Origin: Bacillota bacterium
Lineage (GTDB): Bacteria; Bacillota; Bacilli; Paenibacillales; NBRC-103111
Length of the DNA: 64,000 bases
Direction: 5' to 3'
Assembly: GCA_023393235.1 (NCBI GenBank)
Contig: JAEWMH010000046.1
Span: 8,470-72,469, forward strand
Under the pieces are notes generated by a model. It worked only from the letters and a program-made list of their open reading frames with translations. It made no database searches and was not told the origin of the DNA. Shown piece by piece: positions 60,173-64,000 of the stretch. The number at the start of each line of letters is the position of its first letter. Position 1 is the stretch's first letter. Made by a program: the position numbers and the translations under genes.

Positions 60173-60730
60173 TTAGAATGGCAAATCATCATCGGAAATG
60201 TCAATCGGTTTTCCGTCGTCTGAGAATGGGTCCGCATTGCCGCCCCGGTTTCCTCCGCCGCCGCTATTGCCGTAGTTGTTGCCGCCGCCATTGTTGTTAT
60301 AGCCGCCGCCTCCACCACCACTATAGCCGCCGCCGGACCGATTACCTCCGTTGCCACCGCTGTTTCCTCCGCCTTGATAGTCCTCCCGCGGTGCTCCGCC
60401 TTCGCCGCGGTTCGCTGATTCCAGGAACCGGACATTGTCGGCAACAACCTCGGTGACATACACCTTGCGTCCTTCGTTATTCTCGTAGTTGCGCACCTGA
60501 ATGCGCCCTTCTACTGCTGCCAGCCGTCCCTTGCGCAGGTAATTGGCACAGGTCTCGGCAAGCTGCCTCCAAGTTACCACCGGAATAAAATCGGCTTCCC
60601 GCTCATTCTGGTTGTTGGAAAACGGACGGTCCACGGCCAGGGTAAACTGGGTAACCGCCACACCTTGGGGCGTATAACGAAGCTCCGGATCACGGGTTAA
60701 ACGGCCAATCAGAATCACACGGTTTAACAT
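60173..60730 (-). CDS. ssb: Single-stranded DNA-binding protein
   Basis: 185 residues from MLNRVILIGRLTRDPELRY, behind GGGAGGG. OB fold (residues 1-110), a Gly/Asn-rich linker with GGGGGYNNNGGG, and the acidic tip DISDDDLPF that recruits repair and replication proteins. An upstream in-frame start is rejected. Confidence 0.97.
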   Translation of the reverse strand: MLNRVILIGRLTRDPELRYTPQGVAVTQFTLAVDRPFSNNQNEREADFIPVVTWRQLAETCANYLRKGRLAAVEGRIQVRNYENNEGRKVYVTEVVADNVRFLESANRGEGGAPREDYQGGGNSGGNGGNRSGGGYSGGGGGGYNNNGGGNNYGNSGGGGNRGGNADPFSDDGKPIDISDDDLPF

Positions 60731-60764
60731 TCGAATCCCTCCCAAACATCATCCACGAACAGGC

Positions 60765-61052
60765 TTAGGCAACGTCATTGACGATGAGGAAACGAATAAC
60801 CTCATCAGAGATCTTCAGAACGCGGTCAAGCTCAAGTACAACAGCCGGCTCGGCGTTGAAATGAACGAGGACGTAGAAACCGTCACGCATTTTGTTGATC
60901 TCATACGCAAGACGACGCTTACCCATCAGATCGCTCTTGGTAATCTCGCCGCCGTTGGATGTAATGATGTTTGCAAACTTCTCAACCGTAGTTTGAACCG
61001 CTTCTTGCTCCAGCTCGGAGCGCAGAATGTACATCACTTCATATTTGCGCAT
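60765..61052 (-). CDS. rpsF: 30S ribosomal protein bS6
   Basis: 95 residues from MRKYEVMYILRSELEQEA, behind AAGGAGGTGATTTAC. Conserved GKRRLAYEINKMRDGFYVL. First gene of the operon; upstream mRNA has a hairpin expected for bS6:bS18 feedback. Confidence 0.97.
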   Translation of the reverse strand: MRKYEVMYILRSELEQEAVQTTVEKFANIITSNGGEITKSDLMGKRRLAYEINKMRDGFYVLVHFNAEPAVVLELDRVLKISDEVIRFLIVNDVA

Positions 61053-61079
61053 GTAAATCACCTCCTTATGGACTATGCG

Positions 61080-61122
61080 GCTCTCCCATGGGTTATAGAG
61101 GCATGTCTCATGCCGGGAGAGC
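61080..61122 (-). promoter_or_regulatory. bS6:bS18 leader RNA candidate
   Basis: On the reverse strand an outer stem GCTCTCCC/GGGAGAGC encloses the hairpin GGCATGAGACATGCC and a 3' bulge TCTATAACCCAT, about 20 nt before the rpsF ribosome site. bS6:bS18 complexes bind an RNA element of this general type upstream of rpsF in many bacteria; match to the consensus was not computed. Confidence 0.5.
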
Positions 61123-61205
61123 AAGGAGTAACGATGAAACGTAAAGCTCATCAAAACTCGCACCAATATACTATACCAGAACATGCGATCGATTACAAGC
61201 CGAAA

Positions 61206-62147
61206 TCACGCTTTGGCGATCACGGAAAGCTTTCCCTGTGCCCGGCTGCCGATCAGACCGATGCCCAGCATAATAAACCCGCCGCCCAGCCATTGCTCCC
61301 ACCCCAACGGCTCCTGCAAAAGCCACACTGCTACCAGCATGGAGGTGAGCGGCGCCACGCCGGAGAAGGCTGCCGTCACATACGGATCGCAGCGCTTCAC
61401 CCCCCGGTAGAACAGCGCGTAAGAAATAGCGGTTACGACAAGTCCGTACCAGGCCAGCGCCGTCCACTCCCGGACACCGCATGCCGCAAGCTCCTGCACC
61501 GGGTGCTCCGCAATTGCCGGCAGCAGGCTGAACAGGAACGCCGCCGCCGATACCAGGAAGGTCTGTACCATAGGATGCAGCTCCTTATTCCGGACGGCGT
61601 CGATAGACTGCCTCTTTTTGGCCAACAGATTAAATAGGGCTTCGCTTGCCGCCGCACCCAGCACCAGCAGATTGCCGGCCGCATGGCTCCAAGATAAGCT
61701 GCCCCCGCCTCCTTGGATCAGGGCCAAACCCGCTACAGTACACAGAATGCCCCGGACGGCTCCCTGGTACAGCGGCTCCTTCAACACTAACCGGGCCAAT
61801 AGGGCGGTAATGGCCGGTGCGGTGCCCAAGAGAACCCCTGCCTCACCGGCGCTGGTCAGCGGCAATCCGTAAAGCAGCAGGCAGCGAAAGGCAAACATGC
61901 CAAAGAAGGCCTGCAGCAGCATCCCTACCCACTGATCCCGGGTCATTCCAAGCACCGCACGGATAATTCTGCCTCCGTATAAAGGAAACAGCACCGCCAG
62001 CATGATGCCCAGACTGCCTGCTTGAATCGTAAATGTGCCCAGGTGCGGCCCAAGCAATTTTCCGGTTATCACTGAAGTTCCCGCCAGCGCAAATGCGCCT
62101 GTTAAATAAGCCTTTCCCCATCCGCTCCCGTTGTCATTCACCCGCAT
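61206..62147 (-). CDS. EamA/DMT-family transporter
   Basis: 313 residues, ten helices in two EamA repeats (LLGTAPAITALLARLVLKEPLY and VTAAFSGVAPLTSMLVAVWLLQEPLG). Start MRVNDNG at 62147, behind GGGGGGAGAG. Divergent from a MocR regulator, a pairing common for amine or amino-acid exporters. Confidence 0.9.
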   Translation of the reverse strand: MRVNDNGSGWGKAYLTGAFALAGTSVITGKLLGPHLGTFTIQAGSLGIMLAVLFPLYGGRIIRAVLGMTRDQWVGMLLQAFFGMFAFRCLLLYGLPLTSAGEAGVLLGTAPAITALLARLVLKEPLYQGAVRGILCTVAGLALIQGGGGSLSWSHAAGNLLVLGAAASEALFNLLAKKRQSIDAVRNKELHPMVQTFLVSAAAFLFSLLPAIAEHPVQELAACGVREWTALAWYGLVVTAISYALFYRGVKRCDPYVTAAFSGVAPLTSMLVAVWLLQEPLGWEQWLGGGFIMLGIGLIGSRAQGKLSVIAKA

Positions 62148-62244
62148 GCTCTCCCCCCGCCTTGCCTTGTATTTGCTATAATTGTAGGACGTGGTCCTGC
62201 ATGAAGACAGGTCCAGTGCGGGGTCAAAAAAGGGGGGCCAGTTG

Positions 62245-63678
62245 GTGAAGGAGCATGTATGGGGTATGGAGCTGGACCGCGGCGGCGAGGTGGGCCTGTC
62301 GCGGCAGATTTTTGTGGGTGTGCGGGAGGCGGTTTTGGCGGGTAAACTGGCTCCGGGCGAGGCTCTTCCCTCCACCCGGCTGCTTGCCGGACAATTGGGC
62401 GTGTCGCGGAACACGGTCTGTGACGCCTATGATATGCTGCTGGCAGAGGGCTTTCTGGTCAGCAGGCAGGGTGCCCCCACCCGTGTGGCGGAGGGTTTGG
62501 CTGCACAAGATTCGGCGGGCAGCCGTTCCGCCGGTGCGCCCGGTCTCCCCCCGGTCCCGGCAGCTTCCCCCTCCTATCCGCCGGTTGTCCGCGATTTTCA
62601 GACAGGGCGGCCCGATCTTCGGGTTTTCCCGTGGGGACAGTGGTCCCGTATGGTCAAAGAAGCCGGCGAGAGCCTCCCTCCCTCCGCACGCGGTTATGGC
62701 GAGGCCCAAGGATACGCTCCTCTGCGTAGGGAAATTGCCGCCTGGCTGTTCCGCAGCAGGGGTATGCGGGTGGCGGAGGCGGATATCTTCATTACGGCCG
62801 GCGCCACCCAAGCCCTGCATCTTCTCGCTGAGCTGCTGCCCCGCAGGGAGGGAGACCTGTACGCTTTGGAAAGCCCCTCCCACCCGGCTGCCTATGCCAT
62901 TGCGGTAAACCGGGGCTTCTCCCCGTTGTGGCTGCCAGTTGACGCGCATGGCGCCCTGATAGAGCCGCTAAACGACCAGAACGTGTCTGCCGTTTATGTA
63001 ACTCCCTCTCACCAGTTTCCTCTGGGTGGCATATTGCCTGCACCCCGGCGAGCGGCATTGATCCGTATGGCCGAAGCCCAGGGCTTTTATATTATCGAGG
63101 ACGACTATGACAGCGAATACCGGTATACAGGCGCGCCAATAAGCCCGCTGTATTCCTTGGATCAAGGTGCGGGCCGGGTCATCTATGTGGGCAGCTTCAG
63201 CAAAACCATGTTCCCCGCCCTTCGTTTGGGCTTCGCCATTGTCCCTCCTGCGCTGCAGGGGGCATGGCGGACCCGGCGGACCTATCTGGACGTGCAAAGT
63301 CCGGTGCTGGAGCAGGCGGGGCTGGCCCTGTTCCTCCAGACCCGCAGCTGGGACAAGCATATCCGGCGGATGAGGCGTCTCTACGGGCAGAAGCGGCAAG
63401 CGCTTCTGGAAGCCATCAGCCAGCATTTCGCCGGTGCAGCCGTGCCTTGGGGAGATGCGGCAGGCCTCCATCTTGCTCTGCAGTTCCCAGGCCAAACCTT
63501 CGGCGGGGAGTTTATCCGCGGCTCCCGCAAAGCCGGCATCCGGATCAATCCTGTCTCCGTCTACTGCCCGGGTCAAGGGGAGCATGCCGACAAGCTGCTG
63601 TTAGGCTACGGCCACCTGAATCCCCGGGAGATACAAGACGGCGTAGCCGCGTTGGCCTCTTTTATGACTGGATATTAG
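62245..63678 (+). CDS. MocR-family regulator (GntR HTH plus aminotransferase-like domain)
   Basis: 477 residues from GTG 62245 (AAGGGGGG before). GntR helix-turn-helix: AVLAGKLAPGEALPSTRLLAGQLGVSRNTVCDAYDMLLAEGFL. The PLP domain follows, with the Schiff-base Lys in VGSFSKTMFPALRLGF and IEDDYDSEYRYTG. Such proteins sense PLP or amines; the divergent EamA transporter is the likely target. The 3' end overlaps the next convergent gene by four bases. Confidence 0.92.
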   Translation: MKEHVWGMELDRGGEVGLSRQIFVGVREAVLAGKLAPGEALPSTRLLAGQLGVSRNTVCDAYDMLLAEGFLVSRQGAPTRVAEGLAAQDSAGSRSAGAPGLPPVPAASPSYPPVVRDFQTGRPDLRVFPWGQWSRMVKEAGESLPPSARGYGEAQGYAPLRREIAAWLFRSRGMRVAEADIFITAGATQALHLLAELLPRREGDLYALESPSHPAAYAIAVNRGFSPLWLPVDAHGALIEPLNDQNVSAVYVTPSHQFPLGGILPAPRRAALIRMAEAQGFYIIEDDYDSEYRYTGAPISPLYSLDQGAGRVIYVGSFSKTMFPALRLGFAIVPPALQGAWRTRRTYLDVQSPVLEQAGLALFLQTRSWDKHIRRMRRLYGQKRQALLEAISQHFAGAAVPWGDAAGLHLALQFPGQTFGGEFIRGSRKAGIRINPVSVYCPGQGEHADKLLLGYGHLNPREIQDGVAALASFMTGY

Positions 63679-64000
63679 ACCGCCATGCCCTCTTTCATAA
63701 CGGGCAAACATATCTCCACGGTTTTGTTAATGGTCTGGACAACCTCCTCAAAATCAAGAATCTCAAGAGGTTCGTCTTTGACCGAAGCTGCATTCTTGAA
63801 GTCCCCTTCCAGTTCAACGATCAACGGAACTAGATTCCCCACAGGGATTTCATCCACTTCACTATAGTTTGCCCCGCGGAGCTCTTTCAACTCAAGCGTG
63901 TAATGGTCGATCAGCTTCCCATTCAGCCGCCGAAAATCACGGTAATATTGCTTCTTCGCTTCCTGCTTGATTTCAGCCGGCAGCCATTTGATCTTCTTGA
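63675..64000 (-). CDS. Uncharacterised protein, 5' end beyond window
   Basis: At least 108 residues, ending VEICLPVMKEGMAV. The visible part reads LPAEIKQEAKKQYYRDFRRL then NGKLIDHYTLELKELRGANY. No family recognised. Convergent with the MocR gene. Confidence 0.6.
   Translation of the reverse strand, partial: KKIKWLPAEIKQEAKKQYYRDFRRLNGKLIDHYTLELKELRGANYSEVDEIPVGNLVPLIVELEGDFKNAASVKDEPLEILDFEEVVQTINKTVEICLPVMKEGMAV

Overview
The window looks like the chromosome of a Paenibacillus-type Firmicute, just to one side of the replication origin. The walR-walK-walH-walI-walJ-htrC-rlmH block, purA, dnaB(dnaC)-rplI-gdpP-yybS and rpsR-ssb-rpsF occur in the order known from Bacillus subtilis. Shine-Dalgarno sites are strong (AGGAGG type), the core is moderately GC-rich, and the WYL, MocR, AraC and MalT-like regulators are typical of Paenibacillaceae. 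These assignments come from recognising the proteins by eye; no search was run.

Layout. Positions 1-10.7 kb hold mixed accessory genes: a split metal-ATPase system (separate HMA chaperone plus a P-type ATPase cut by the left edge), a CTC/bL25 protein, the RNA helicase DbpA, a TetR-controlled NAD(P)-binding protein, a large MalT-type regulator, a formylglycine-generating-enzyme relative and a VanZ protein. Positions 10.7-37.1 kb are a patchwork island ending exactly at the 3' end of rlmH. It consists of regulator/effector pairs (AraC, mazEF, MerR+SDR, WYL+DinB, MerR+aldo/keto reductase, TetR+isochorismatase, Crp/Fnr+DUF4386, LysR+MFS), an ABC-F protein, a GntR-controlled ABC transporter, two deletion scars, and two AT-rich genes encoding large ATPases next to rlmH. 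Positions 37.1-64 kb are the conserved core: rlmH, a CxxH/CxxC mini-protein, HtrA protease, the WalRK operon, an M23 peptidase, purA, a BlaI-type regulator, dnaB, rplI, gdpP, yybS, an ABC-2 exporter, rpsR-ssb-rpsF, and an EamA transporter facing a MocR regulator.

Main discovery candidate. The last codons and stop of rlmH (Gly-Glu-Pro-Tyr-His-Lys-stop) recur, all in the same orientation and all between genes, at about 35.44, 30.47, 27.78 and 26.09 kb, with more decayed copies at 29.0, 14.5 and 10.7 kb. Several are joined to a second motif, TGTAACGGCAAGTT or its inverse, which forms near-perfect terminal inverted repeats around at least two modules (29.04-30.47 kb, 12 of 13 bp; 35.47-37.12 kb, 11 of 13 bp). 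This is the architecture of staphylococcal SCC elements, which insert at the 3' end of rlmH (orfX). Here it is seen as an array of small gene cassettes, and no ccr or other recombinase gene is present in the window.

Other notable points are a GHKL ATPase fused to a PD-(D/E)XK-like nuclease, a P-loop ATPase with a C-terminal zinc ribbon, two FNR/CRP-type class II promoters, two head-to-head deletion scars, a recurring terminator stem, and a DnaA-box cluster beside rlmH.
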